From: Bdellovibrionales bacterium RBG_16_40_8
GTDB taxonomy: Bacteria; Bdellovibrionota; Bdellovibrionia; Bdellovibrionales; UBA1609
Reading direction: 5' to 3'
Length of the DNA stretch: 13,964 bases
Assembly (NCBI GenBank): GCA_001769925.1
Contig: MEPT01000078.1
Span: 14,683 to 28,646, forward strand
Part shown: piece by piece, positions 7,123 through 13,964 of the stretch
Position numbering within the stretch: the first letter of the stretch is position 1
Layout of the letters: every line of letters begins with the position of its first letter
Notes under the pieces: generated by a model
Database searches by the model: none
What the model was told of the DNA's origin: nothing
The model's input: only the letters and a program-made list of their open reading frames with translations
Translations under genes and position numbers: made by a program

Positions 7123-8821
7123 TTTCTTCTTGATTTTCTAAAGATTCTTCAACTGAAAGATTAAAATCTTTTTGCTTTGCTTTTAGTGCGGCAAGTTCAG
7201 TCTCGGCCACACTAAGTTTATTTTCGGCCGCTTTGCTATCACGCCCCAGAAGTTTTGTTAAGCCTTCTTCTGCTCGTTTAACTCTTGCTTTAGGAGCACC
7301 AACAACTTTACCCAAATACTCAACTAAGATTGGCCCAAATTTTTCAATATGCTGAAGTTTTCTCTCAAGATCAGCAGCACTTACTTCGCGCTTTATATGA
7401 CGAGATAGTTTTTGCCCGGCCTGCATCAGCGCACGACGTATTTCTTCAACAAGATCATCACTTGCGTCAATTGTTTCTTTAGATGCGTTTTTAAACTTAA
7501 TAAATGGTGATACAACGCTTACCGCAATAACATATGGTCCAAACGGTAAATTGTCTTTAGCTTGAGCTAATCCGTAAACACGCCAATTAACTGACTCAAC
7601 TGCGTTAGTAATAGCACAAGCAGCCTTATCAAATTGAAGTGGCACACGATTAGCAAACCTTAAAAGCTGCACCGCACTTTGCTCGTCACTCAAATTTTGT
7701 TTTGCAAGAAACCTGGCAACAGCTACCTCAACAACCACTGGTTTATGATCACATATTTTCGGTTTGCGCGCCACCACACTAAAAAAATCAACCTGACCCA
7801 ATCGCTGAATACTTTTTGAAAGTGCTTCTTCACCTACATTCAATACAGACCTTGTTGAGGGATTTTGTAATTCTGTTGCCTGTATAGCTTGAAAAATTGT
7901 CTTAAATTCTGACTCACTTGTGCTTGTGATTGGTTTTTGCAAGAAAGACTTTGGTAATTTATTTTGCACAAAGGCTTTAATTGCTTCGTCACTAACTCGC
8001 GAAAACCCTTTTTTTAAAAAAGTCTGTAAATTCATTTTACCAAAAAGGTGTGCATGAGTCATAAATTCACCGAGTTTCATCGTATGCGGGTGTGGCAATG
8101 TCGGTGATGGAATTTCTGGCACAATCTCGCTAACGCGTTTTACTTCAACTGGCTCATTATCAAGAAGTTTATATTTAAGCGTTAAGTGTGGATTAACTAA
8201 AGTTGTACCTTCAAGATATGTTAAAAGCCCGCCGTCACCATTTAATTGCACACGCCCATCAATACGAAAAACAACGCTAGTACCGTGAGAGCGATCCCAA
8301 TCAATAGTCTCTTTTTCTTTCATTGCGCCTTTATTTGCTTTTATATCAACATCAATTTGGCAACTAACTGCTTTACGCATGGCTTTGGTTTTGCTGATAA
8401 CTTTCACTCCAGAAGCATTCGTGAGTTGCGCCCAGGTCGTGGCCGCAGAAATCCCAATACCCTGCTGCCCACGCGAGCAACGCCCTCGTCCGAACTTTGA
8501 TGATGATAAATATTCACCAAAAACTGTTGGCAAATACTCTGGGTCAATGCCTGGGCCATTATCTTCAACCTTTATTTCAATAAGATCTGTATTTTTTGCT
8601 GAGCCGATACCCACACGCTTTACCGAAATATTTATTTCAGGCAGAATTTCGCCTTCTTCGCAAGCATCAAGTGAATTGTCTACCGATTCTTTTAACGTAG
8701 TTAGCACGGCTTTCACCGGTGAAGAAAAGCCCACTTGTTGCAGGTTTTTTGCAAAATACTCTGCGGTGCTATGTTGAGTAATTTTTTGTTGTGAATTTTT
8801 TTGCGCTGAAGATTTAGTCAC
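7109..8821 (-). CDS. top6B: DNA topoisomerase VI subunit B (GHKL ATPase)
   Basis: This 570-residue ATPase subunit dimerises on ATP binding and drives strand passage through the A dimer. The Bergerat fold is complete: N-box KESVDNSLDACEEG (Glu45 as general base, Asn49 for Mg), VEDNGPGID (86-93), the ATP lid with GEYLSSSKFGRG...SRGQQGIGISAA (102-127), and HGTSVVF. The SRGQQGIGISAA block is diagnostic of Top6B against GyrB, MutL or Hsp90. A helix-two-turn-helix region (about 245-330) and a transducer domain with NLPFGPY and SPFIKFKNASKETID follow, then a charged, probably coiled-coil tail (about 490-570). The GTG start at 8821 is supported by AAAAGGG with an eight-base spacer. Its stop touches the next gene, as expected for subunits made in a fixed ratio. 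Topoisomerase VI is standard in archaea and plants but sporadic in bacteria, so transfer in this lineage's past is likely. Confidence 0.96.
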   Translation of the reverse strand: MTKSSAQKNSQQKITQHSTAEYFAKNLQQVGFSSPVKAVLTTLKESVDNSLDACEEGEILPEINISVKRVGIGSAKNTDLIEIKVEDNGPGIDPEYLPTVFGEYLSSSKFGRGRCSRGQQGIGISAATTWAQLTNASGVKVISKTKAMRKAVSCQIDVDIKANKGAMKEKETIDWDRSHGTSVVFRIDGRVQLNGDGGLLTYLEGTTLVNPHLTLKYKLLDNEPVEVKRVSEIVPEIPSPTLPHPHTMKLGEFMTHAHLFGKMNLQTFLKKGFSRVSDEAIKAFVQNKLPKSFLQKPITSTSESEFKTIFQAIQATELQNPSTRSVLNVGEEALSKSIQRLGQVDFFSVVARKPKICDHKPVVVEVAVARFLAKQNLSDEQSAVQLLRFANRVPLQFDKAACAITNAVESVNWRVYGLAQAKDNLPFGPYVIAVSVVSPFIKFKNASKETIDASDDLVEEIRRALMQAGQKLSRHIKREVSAADLERKLQHIEKFGPILVEYLGKVVGAPKARVKRAEEGLTKLLGRDSKAAENKLSVAETELAALKAKQKDFNLSVEESLENQEEIVQD

Positions 8822-8876
8822 AGTGAAAACCCTTTTCGTAATTATGGCTCAACCTTGGCCTACAAAATTAAAAATT

Positions 8877-9191
8877 TCAAGACTCAAACGAATTGATGGA
8901 CCTTTTTGCATTAATGGCCTGCATGGTCAACTCAACAGGAGTAAAGTATTTTTTCTTAGAATTGCATGCTTTGCAAGACACCACAATATTGGATTTTGTT
9001 GACTTACCCCCGCGAATGATGGGCACAATGTGATCCATCGTAAGCTCTTTACGCGCAAACTTTTCATGACAATAATGGCAGGTCCCCGGCCCTATTTGTT
9101 GGCTCCACCATTGCGACGCACGAAGCTCACGGGCCTTCATTTTTTCACGCTGCACATGAATATCATCTGCAGAAATAAAGTAATTATTCAT
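8877..9191 (-). CDS. Small HNH endonuclease
   Basis: The 104-residue protein is built around one HNH (beta-beta-alpha metal) domain. CHYC (Cys38, Cys41) and CKAC (Cys73, Cys76) form the structural zinc site. The active core runs LTMDHIVPIIRGG (Asp53-His54) through Asn68 to Asn77. The short basic N-terminal helix (about 13-30) may help bind DNA. This compact CxxC-HNH-CxxC type is found both as free chromosomal nucleases and in mobile elements; no intron, phage or restriction partner is present here. It lies 55 bases upstream of top6B on the same strand, so co-transcription is plausible, but a functional tie to topoisomerase VI is not shown. No clear ribosome binding site precedes the ATG at 9191, and it diverges from the glutaredoxin gene. 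Confidence 0.85.
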   Translation of the reverse strand: MNNYFISADDIHVQREKMKARELRASQWWSQQIGPGTCHYCHEKFARKELTMDHIVPIIRGGKSTKSNIVVSCKACNSKKKYFTPVELTMQAINAKRSINSFES

Positions 9192-9296
9192 AGGCTGAAA
9201 CTATAACACATTACGTCAAAAGAAAAGAGGTTTTTAATGCAATATTTTTGCTATATGTCGAAAGAAATAGAGACGTCCTAAGTATAAGGAGAAAAG

Positions 9297-9608
9297 ATGA
9301 CATCAGATACCAAACACCAAATAGATAAGATTTTAAATGAAAATAAAATAGTTCTTTTTATGAAGGGTACTGCTAGCTTTCCGCAATGCGGGTTTTCAGC
9401 TCGCGCGGTAACAATACTTCACGACTTTGGTGTAGATTTTACTGCAGTTGACGTTCTTGCTAACGAAGAAATCCGTCAAGGAATTAAAGAATATGGCAAT
9501 TGGCCCACTATCCCACAGCTATATATAAATAAAGAACTCATTGGCGGAAGTGATATAATGCTTGAAATGCTAAATTCTGGCGAGTTGAAAACCGCGCTAG
9601 ATAAATAA
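9297..9608 (+). CDS. grxD: CGFS monothiol glutaredoxin (Grx4/GrxD family)
   Basis: The product is 103 residues, the usual length for a single-domain monothiol glutaredoxin. It has the CGFS active site (31-34) inside KGTASFPQCGFSARAV, Lys23, the WPTIPQLYI segment (69-77) and GGSDI (83-87) for glutathione binding. This family binds a glutathione-ligated [2Fe-2S] cluster and delivers it in Fe-S assembly, often with BolA, and is a poor general reductant. Aconitase elsewhere in the window is an Fe-S enzyme, but the two genes are not in one operon. AAGGAG at 9286-9291 precedes the ATG by five bases. A membrane protein gene follows after four bases. Confidence 0.96.
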   Translation: MTSDTKHQIDKILNENKIVLFMKGTASFPQCGFSARAVTILHDFGVDFTAVDVLANEEIRQGIKEYGNWPTIPQLYINKELIGGSDIMLEMLNSGELKTALDK

Positions 9609-9612
9609 GTTT

Positions 9613-9792
9613 ATGTCTAAAAATGTAAAAATATTCGATCGAATTATTCGCTTTATCTCAGGCATTATATTACTCACCTGGGCTATAGCCGGAGGCCCAA
9701 CATGGACCTTTGTTGGGCTTTTATTTCTTGTGACTGCTAGCTTTGGCTCCTGCCCTATTTACTGGCTATTACGCATCAATTCACGATCGTAA
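9613..9792 (+). CDS. DUF2892-type small membrane protein (59 aa)
   Basis: This short reading frame runs from ATG 9613 to TAA 9792. The pattern is that of the DUF2892 family: a short basic start with DRIIRFISG (9-17), a first hydrophobic segment (about 13-26), a glycine turn, and a second segment (about 31-45) ending in GSCPIYWLLRIN (45-56), the family's G-x-CP-x-Y-x-L-x-G-I-N-like signature. Related domains form the C-terminal membrane part of rhodanese YgaP. The function of stand-alone members is unknown. Cys47 is the conserved family cysteine. It begins four bases after the glutaredoxin stop with no clear binding site of its own, so it is probably translated by coupling. The pairing of a thiol/Fe-S protein with a DUF2892 protein is suggestive of sulfur-related chemistry, but this is inference. 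Confidence 0.82.
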   Translation: MSKNVKIFDRIIRFISGIILLTWAIAGGPTWTFVGLLFLVTASFGSCPIYWLLRINSRS

Positions 9793-9806
9793 TTATCCGA
9801 TATAAA

Positions 9807-9874
9807 TATAATGAATTTATTTAGCGCCCCCCTTTATTACTTTTTACCTACTTGCGAAAATAATAGCCGGGGGC
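9807..9874 (+). promoter_or_regulatory. Candidate promoter and SD-masking hairpin before the phosphorelay operon
   Basis: A TATAAT stands at 9807-9812, without a good -35. A transcript from about 9819 would begin just before GCCCCC (9826-9831). That sequence pairs perfectly with GGGGGC (9869-9874), the run that serves as ribosome binding site for the GTG at 9879. The loop would be 37 bases. The six G-C pairs are unusual in this AT-rich DNA and would hide the binding site when formed. The complementarity is seen directly; regulation is inference. Confidence 0.35.
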
Positions 9875-9878
9875 TGGC

Positions 9879-10256
9879 GTGAAGATTCTACTTTGCGAAG
9901 ACGATAGCAATATTGCAACAATAGCTAAACTTTCGCTGGAGCAGATCGGCAAACATCAAGTAACCCTAGCTACCGATGGAGAGCAAGCGCTTCGCCTTGG
10001 CAGAGAAGAAAAATTTGATCTTATTCTTCTAGACGAAATGATGCCGAAATTAAGTGGTGTTGCCGTATGTTCAGAATTCATAAAAAGTCCGCAAAAAGTT
10101 GCGCCTGTTATCTTTATGAGCGCTAACCCGCAAGAAAAGCGTGTCGAAGAATTTTCTTTAGTAGCAATTGGTTTTATACCGAAACCGTTTGACCCCCTAA
10201 GTTTAAATGATCAAATAATTGCTATTATGCATAAAAAGCTCAAGAGGGCACAGTGA
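9879..10256 (+). CDS. Single-domain response regulator (CheY-like REC)
   Basis: The product is 125 residues, only a receiver domain. The acidic pocket is Glu7-Asp8-Asp9, the phosphoacceptor is Asp52 in LILLDEMMP, the switch Ser81 lies in FMSAN, and the conserved Lys102 is in IPKPF. There is no output domain, so it must act by protein contact or as a phosphate carrier between the downstream kinase and Hpt protein. The GTG start is preceded by GGGGG (9869-9873). The stop overlaps the kinase start as GTGA, so the two are translationally coupled. Confidence 0.93.
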   Translation: MKILLCEDDSNIATIAKLSLEQIGKHQVTLATDGEQALRLGREEKFDLILLDEMMPKLSGVAVCSEFIKSPQKVAPVIFMSANPQEKRVEEFSLVAIGFIPKPFDPLSLNDQIIAIMHKKLKRAQ

Positions 10257-11572
10257 AATCAATTCGCAATCGCGTTCTCATTCTTTTTACTTTTTGCCTA
10301 TGCAGCATTGTCACTTTCAGCACATTGGTATTTATATCTTTTTTACATCTAAATAAACTTACCTCTGATAATGAAAAAAGCTATGAAATTATCGAAAACG
10401 TTCTCGCCTTGCAAAACAAACAACTTAGCAACGAAAATCTTAAAGCACTAAATGTTACCTCAGTAAATTTAACCCCGGCCTTTCGCAGTGAAGCACTAAA
10501 AAATGTTTTAGAAAAACAAAATAGCAGTACTATAAATTTTCTTATGCGTACTGAAGGAGAATTTCATCGTCATAACATCCCACTGATCGAATATTTTCGA
10601 AATAGAACAAAATATTTTGGTGCAATCACATTGGCAATAATAATTTTTTTTATTTTTAGCATTGGATTTATTGTATTTAATCAGGTTTTCTCACCGCTTA
10701 AAGATCTTTCGAGCAAAATGAATGATTTTATTCATAACCGCTACTCATATAAATTCACCGTGCCCGAACTCAACGAAATCGGTAGTTTACACTCACAATT
10801 CAATTCTATGGCACAGAAGGTATTAAGCCAAATTAATGATTTGAAGTCGTTAGATAAAGCAAAAAGTGAGTTTTTGAGTATTGCAAGTCACGAGCTACGT
10901 ACACCGCTGACATCTATAAAGGGCTCACTTAGTCTTCTAAAATCTGGGGTTACAGGTAAAACAGATGTAGCACCTGCAAATCTTATGACGATTGCGCTTG
11001 ATGAAACTGACAGGTTAATTAGACTTATCAACGAACTTCTTGATTTAGCTAAAATTGAGGCTCGGCAATTTCCACTTAACTGTGAATGGGTGTGGGCTAA
11101 AGATTTAGTAGAGAAAACTTTTTCTGGACTGCAAGGGCTCTGCCAATCTGCTAATATAAAATTATCCGCTACAGAAAACTCAGATCTTGACCTTTACGTT
11201 GATGCCGATCGTGCTCAGCAAATATTAACTAATCTTATATCTAATGCGATTAAGTTTAGCCCTGCTGGCAAAACTATTGAAGTAAGATTTGTACTTAATG
11301 ATCAAAATCAAATTCGTACTGAAATTACAGATTATGGCCATGGCATTGCTCCTGAAGATCAAGAAATTATATTTGAAAAATTTCGCCAATCGACGAACCC
11401 ACTAAATCCCTTAATAATGGGCACTGGTCTTGGACTTGCTATCGCCAAAGCTCTCGTTGAGCAACATAACGGGCAAATAGGGGTTCATTCAGTCCCTGGC
11501 GAAGGCTCTACTTTTTATTTTACTTTGCCGCGCTGGCGTCATCACGATGAGCTAAATAAAGAGGCCGCGTGA
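10253..11572 (+). CDS. Membrane sensor histidine kinase (HAMP-HisKA-HATPase)
   Basis: The product is 439 residues. Membrane segments lie at about 8-31 and 121-143 and enclose a small periplasmic sensor of about 90 residues with no domain I recognise. A HAMP linker follows (about 144-197), then HisKA with SHELRTPLTSIKGS (212-225, phospho-His213). The HATPase domain has the N-box NLISNAIKFS (327-336), DYGHGIA (360-366), FEKFRQ (374-379) and GTGLGLAIAKA (390-400). All catalytic boxes are intact. There is no fused receiver; the REC partner is the preceding gene and the Hpt partner the following one. The GTG start overlaps the REC stop by four bases, and its own stop overlaps the Hpt start in the same way. 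The stimulus is unknown. Confidence 0.95.
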   Translation: MKSIRNRVLILFTFCLCSIVTFSTLVFISFLHLNKLTSDNEKSYEIIENVLALQNKQLSNENLKALNVTSVNLTPAFRSEALKNVLEKQNSSTINFLMRTEGEFHRHNIPLIEYFRNRTKYFGAITLAIIIFFIFSIGFIVFNQVFSPLKDLSSKMNDFIHNRYSYKFTVPELNEIGSLHSQFNSMAQKVLSQINDLKSLDKAKSEFLSIASHELRTPLTSIKGSLSLLKSGVTGKTDVAPANLMTIALDETDRLIRLINELLDLAKIEARQFPLNCEWVWAKDLVEKTFSGLQGLCQSANIKLSATENSDLDLYVDADRAQQILTNLISNAIKFSPAGKTIEVRFVLNDQNQIRTEITDYGHGIAPEDQEIIFEKFRQSTNPLNPLIMGTGLGLAIAKALVEQHNGQIGVHSVPGEGSTFYFTLPRWRHHDELNKEAA

Positions 11573-11913
11573 ACTATAATCAAATGATGGTCGATCTTAG
11601 AGTTGAGTATGTCTCTTCATTACCACAGAAAATATTAGATATTGAAACTCATTATATTGCAAAAGATCGTGAAAGGCTGCGCGACGATTTTCACAAATTA
11701 AAGGGTACTGGCAAAACCTACTGGGTACCTGAAATATCTGAACTAGGTGAAGTATTTGAAAAAATTTGTTTAAAAGAAACTATTCCCATTAATCAGTTTA
11801 TTCCGAGCGCCATTAACCTTCTTAAGCAGATATACTCTTATCGCAAAGAAGATAAGGCTTATGATCTTTCACAAGTTACAGAATTTCTAAACGCACAACG
11901 CCTAATCTCTTGA
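11569..11913 (+). CDS. Hpt-type phosphotransfer protein
   Basis: The product is 114 residues and mostly helical. LRDDFHKLKGTGKTY (37-51) matches the Hpt signature H-x-L-K-G, with His42 as the phosphorylatable residue. It is followed by an amphipathic helix (ISELGEVFEKI) in the place where Hpt proteins have the second helix of the bundle. The usual glycine of KGxxxxxG is Trp here, a mild departure. A free Hpt directly behind a kinase and a lone receiver suggests a His-Asp-His relay whose final receiver lies outside this window. The GTG start overlaps the kinase stop (GTGA), giving three coupled GTG-started genes. Confidence 0.82.
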   Translation: MNYNQMMVDLRVEYVSSLPQKILDIETHYIAKDRERLRDDFHKLKGTGKTYWVPEISELGEVFEKICLKETIPINQFIPSAINLLKQIYSYRKEDKAYDLSQVTEFLNAQRLIS

Positions 11914-11942
11914 ATTGCCGAAAATCTAATTTCGTGTAAGAT

Positions 11943-13304
11943 ATGACGATGATTGAAGGTATAGAAACTCACACTGATGTTGAAACACTTACTTCTTACG
12001 GCAAAGATTGGACAAAGCATTTCACTCCGAAGCCAAAGGCTGTTGTTTTTCCACGTTCTACGGAACAAGTTCGCGATCTTGTATTATGGGCACGTAAAAA
12101 TAAAGTAGCGCTTGTGCCCTCAGGTGGTCGCACCGGTTTAAGTGCTGCCGCCTATGCTACAAACGGCGAGGTAGTAGTAAGTCTTGAAAAAATGAATAAA
12201 ATTTTAGAAATAGACTACCTTGATCAAGTAATTCGTTGTGAGGCAGGAGTGGTCACCGAGCGGTTACAAAAAAAAGCTTGGGATAATGGCTTTTACTATC
12301 CAGTAGATTTTGCCGCACGGGGCTCTAGCCAAATAGGGGGCAATGTGGCTACCAATGCTGGCGGCATAAAGGTCATACGCTATGGGCTAACTCGCCAATG
12401 GGTGACGTCTCTTAAGGTTGTCACCGGCATAGGTGAAATTTTAGAACTTAATAAGTCTCTTGTTAAAAACGCTACAGGATACGATTTACGACATTTATTT
12501 ATAGGCAGCGAAGGAACCCTCGGGATAATTACTGAGGTAACCGTCGCGCTCACAAAACAGCCGAAAGAACCTGTGGTTTTTGTACTTGGGACAAACGAGC
12601 TTAGTTCTATAATGGAGATATATAAACGTTTTAAACAAAAATTTTTGCTATCTGCATACGAGATGTTTACCGATCTGGCGCTTAAGTACGTAACATCACA
12701 ATGCCAGGTTCCTCCTCCATTTTCTACACCATCAAGATTTTATATATTAATTGAAATAGAAAAAGATTCTGATGAACTCATAAATAAGGCCATGGAACTA
12801 TTTACCGAACTTTCAGAAGAAGGCCTAATAACTGATGGCACCGTTAGCCAATCACCAAAACAAGTAATCGATCTTTGGAAGCTACGTGAAAATATAACCG
12901 AAGCCACCAGTCACAAACAACCATATAAAAATGATGTCTCAGTGCGCGTTTCTAGAGTGCCGCAGTTTCTTGTTGAAATGTCAGCAATTCTTGCAAAAGA
13001 ACATCCAGATTTCGAAGTAGTGTGGTTTGGTCATGTCGGCGATGGCAATTTACATATTAATATTTTAAAACCTGACAATATGGAAAATACTGAGTTCGTA
13101 AAACGTTGCAAACACGTCGATGAAATTATGTTTCATATGCTTGAACGCCTTGAAGGTAGCATCTCTGCAGAACACGGGGTTGGGCTCGTAAAAAAACCTT
13201 TTCTTAAACACTCCCGCAGTCTCAATGAAATTTCTCTTATGAGGCAAATAAAAAAAGTTTTTGATCCCGATGGAATCATGAATCCAGGTAAAATCTTTGA
13301 CTAG
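11943..13304 (+). CDS. FAD-linked 2-hydroxyacid dehydrogenase (GlcD / D-2-hydroxyglutarate dehydrogenase group)
   Basis: The product is 453 residues. The PCMH-type FAD-binding domain (about 28-205) has PSGGRTGLSAAA (59-70), GSSQIGGNVATNAGG (127-141), IRYGLTRQWV and GSEGTLGIITE (188-198). The FAD-oxidase C-terminal domain (about 215-452) has FGHVGDGNLHIN (362-373) and SAEHGVG (408-414), whose His364, His371 and Glu410 match the metal site of D-2-hydroxyglutarate dehydrogenase. It should oxidise a D-2-hydroxyacid and pass electrons to ETF, a quinone or another acceptor. D-2-hydroxyglutarate, D-lactate and glycolate cannot be separated by eye; the RYGLTR variant and the single-gene setting (no glcE/glcF) lean toward the D-2-hydroxyglutarate or D-lactate type. 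ATG 11949 is an alternative start six bases downstream. It begins 29 bases after the Hpt gene with no evident link in function. Confidence 0.92.
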   Translation: MTMIEGIETHTDVETLTSYGKDWTKHFTPKPKAVVFPRSTEQVRDLVLWARKNKVALVPSGGRTGLSAAAYATNGEVVVSLEKMNKILEIDYLDQVIRCEAGVVTERLQKKAWDNGFYYPVDFAARGSSQIGGNVATNAGGIKVIRYGLTRQWVTSLKVVTGIGEILELNKSLVKNATGYDLRHLFIGSEGTLGIITEVTVALTKQPKEPVVFVLGTNELSSIMEIYKRFKQKFLLSAYEMFTDLALKYVTSQCQVPPPFSTPSRFYILIEIEKDSDELINKAMELFTELSEEGLITDGTVSQSPKQVIDLWKLRENITEATSHKQPYKNDVSVRVSRVPQFLVEMSAILAKEHPDFEVVWFGHVGDGNLHINILKPDNMENTEFVKRCKHVDEIMFHMLERLEGSISAEHGVGLVKKPFLKHSRSLNEISLMRQIKKVFDPDGIMNPGKIFD

Positions 13305-13418
13305 GGCTAAAGGTACGCCGTAACCTTACCCCCAATTTAATTGCAGCTGAAGAAAAAATGTATCACTTTTGATGCGCTTACAAATTTTCACACCTATTTA
13401 ATATTAAATATTTGCCTG

Positions 13419-13424
13419 TATAAT
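13419..13424 (+). promoter_or_regulatory. Candidate -10 box for the small exported protein
   Basis: A perfect TATAAT, preceded directly by TG, lies 68 bases before the ATG at 13493. The region at -35 (TATTTA) is poor. The stretch between the previous stop and this gene (13305-13492) shows no other gene. It carries a short AAGGT/ACCTT hairpin at about 13310-13327 that lacks a T tract. Confidence 0.35.
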
Positions 13425-13492
13425 ATATTGAGGCTGAACGTTACCACTTACGATTTTATTTCGAAGTTAAACTAAACTCATAAGGAACAATA

Positions 13493-13756
13493 ATGAAAAT
13501 AAAAATATTTTTATCCGCGATCTTATTTTCTTTCAGTGCTGGCAGTGCTCTGGCCGGTGATCACTCACCATCTAAAAATGATGAATTTAATGATAAATGT
13601 ATTGTCGCTAAAATTATGAGAAGTGAAAGCCTATCAATTGTTTGCGTAAGTAAATCAAGTAATGACGACATTTCAATTCGCATTATACCTTCTGATTCAA
13701 TTGTGACAGCTGAGCAAATACTAAGTTTAATTACAGCAAACGAAAATGAAGGTTAA
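13493..13756 (+). CDS. Small exported protein of unknown function
   Basis: The 87-residue product has a clear signal peptide: MKIK, a hydrophobic core to about residue 17, and a GSALA cleavage site before Gly22. The mature protein is about 66 residues, has two cysteines (36 and 51) that could form one disulfide in the periplasm, and ends with predicted helical TAEQILSLITA. I do not recognise the family. AAGGA at 13482-13486 with a six-base spacer supports the ATG. Its stop codon overlaps the stop of the convergent gene on the other strand by two bases. Confidence 0.78.
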   Translation: MKIKIFLSAILFSFSAGSALAGDHSPSKNDEFNDKCIVAKIMRSESLSIVCVSKSSNDDISIRIIPSDSIVTAEQILSLITANENEG

Positions 13757-13964
13757 ACGCCACGTACCTTTTGCGTAGCTTCAGTTATAGAAATTACTTC
13801 AGATGCAAATTTAATCATAAGTTCTTTTGAAAAAGTAATGGGCTCGACCTGCAAGTCGGTGAGCGATAATGTCGGCACAGGCGTATCATCATTTACAACA
13901 TTAATGGCAAAATGAATTAGCGTCGAGGTTAAAGATTTTGTAGCTACACTAATAGACAACTTTT
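13753..13964 (-). CDS. C-terminal part of an unrecognised protein (cut by window edge)
   Basis: The minus-strand frame is open from the window edge to a TAA at 13755-13753, giving about 70 residues. A TTG at 13959 is in frame, but the frame is open before it, so the gene probably starts beyond the window. The sequence has a normal mix of polar and hydrophobic residues and no signal peptide or motif I can name. It is convergent with the small exported protein and overlaps its stop by a few bases (13753-13756). Because it is short and unrecognised, a chance open frame cannot be excluded. Confidence 0.45.
   Translation of the reverse strand, partial: KLSISVATKSLTSTLIHFAINVVNDDTPVPTLSLTDLQVEPITFSKELMIKFASEVISITEATQKVRGV

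Noticed and set aside
8246..8777. Two overlapping plus-strand open frames opposite top6B
   Set aside because: They are antisense to the conserved ATPase boxes of subunit B and show low-complexity, non-protein-like composition.
8877..9191. HNH protein as part of a restriction or homing system
   Set aside because: No methyltransferase, intron, intein or target duplication is visible; only the nuclease domain itself can be supported.
9196..9220. TTGACG plus TATAGT on the minus strand as promoter of the HNH gene
   Set aside because: Only eight bases separate the two hexamers, far below the 16-18 needed.
13065..13247. Minus-strand frame opposite the FAD dehydrogenase, and a similar one at 11859-12068
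   Set aside because: Shadow frames with no start signal; the forward gene carries the family motifs.
13310..13327. AAGGT/ACCTT hairpin after the FAD dehydrogenase as a terminator
   Set aside because: The stem is only five pairs and is followed by ACCCCC instead of a T tract.

Overview
The window is AT-rich, tightly packed bacterial chromosome. It holds twelve complete protein genes longer than 60 residues, one 59-residue gene and a cut-off gene at each end. No rRNA, tRNA, CRISPR array, transposase or phage gene is visible. Signal peptides, single membrane anchors and a probable outer-membrane barrel point to a Gram-negative host. The mix of mitochondrial-type aconitase, CGFS glutaredoxin, a REC/kinase/Hpt phosphorelay and an archaeal-type topoisomerase VI would fit a low-GC Bdellovibrionota or 'deltaproteobacterial' lineage. 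That placement is inference; no taxonomic marker gene is present.

Layout. (1) 1-2908, plus strand: a tight probable operon. It contains the tail of an unrecognised gene, a thioredoxin-fold protein, a membrane-anchored signal-peptidase-fold protein that appears to have lost both catalytic residues, a membrane-anchored GyrI-like protein resembling TEX264, and an exported MORN-repeat protein with a barrel-like C-terminus. Four of the five products look connected with the cell envelope or redox chemistry, so this may be an undescribed envelope module. (2) 2921-5350, minus strand: mitochondrial-type aconitase with a Lys-rich N-terminal extension. (3) 5351-5934: an AT-rich gap holding a candidate aconitase promoter, a plus-strand terminator with no obvious gene feeding it, and two separate 18-bp tandem duplications, one of which copies the 3' end of the next gene. 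(4) 5935-9191, minus strand: topoisomerase VI subunits A and B behind a small HNH nuclease. The A reading frame stays open for about 31 codons upstream of its first ATG. It reaches an ATT that overlaps the TGA stop of B, which suggests a rare AUU start with translational coupling.

(5) 9297-9792, plus strand: CGFS monothiol glutaredoxin and a 59-residue DUF2892-type membrane protein four bases behind it. (6) 9879-11913, plus strand: a three-gene phosphorelay (single REC domain, membrane histidine kinase, free Hpt). All three genes start with GTG and are joined by two 4-base GTGA overlaps. A C-run/G-run inverted repeat could mask the first ribosome binding site. (7) 11943-13304: an FAD-linked 2-hydroxyacid dehydrogenase of the GlcD/D-2-hydroxyglutarate dehydrogenase group. 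(8) 13493-13756: a small exported protein, convergent with a gene that runs out of the window on the minus strand.

Aconitase, the CGFS glutaredoxin (Fe-S cluster carriage) and the FAD dehydrogenase belong to central carbon and Fe-S metabolism. The topoisomerase VI block and the phosphorelay are separate units. The most useful second looks are the topoisomerase VI start and junction, the degenerate signal-peptidase-like protein in its operon, and the gap at 5351-5934.
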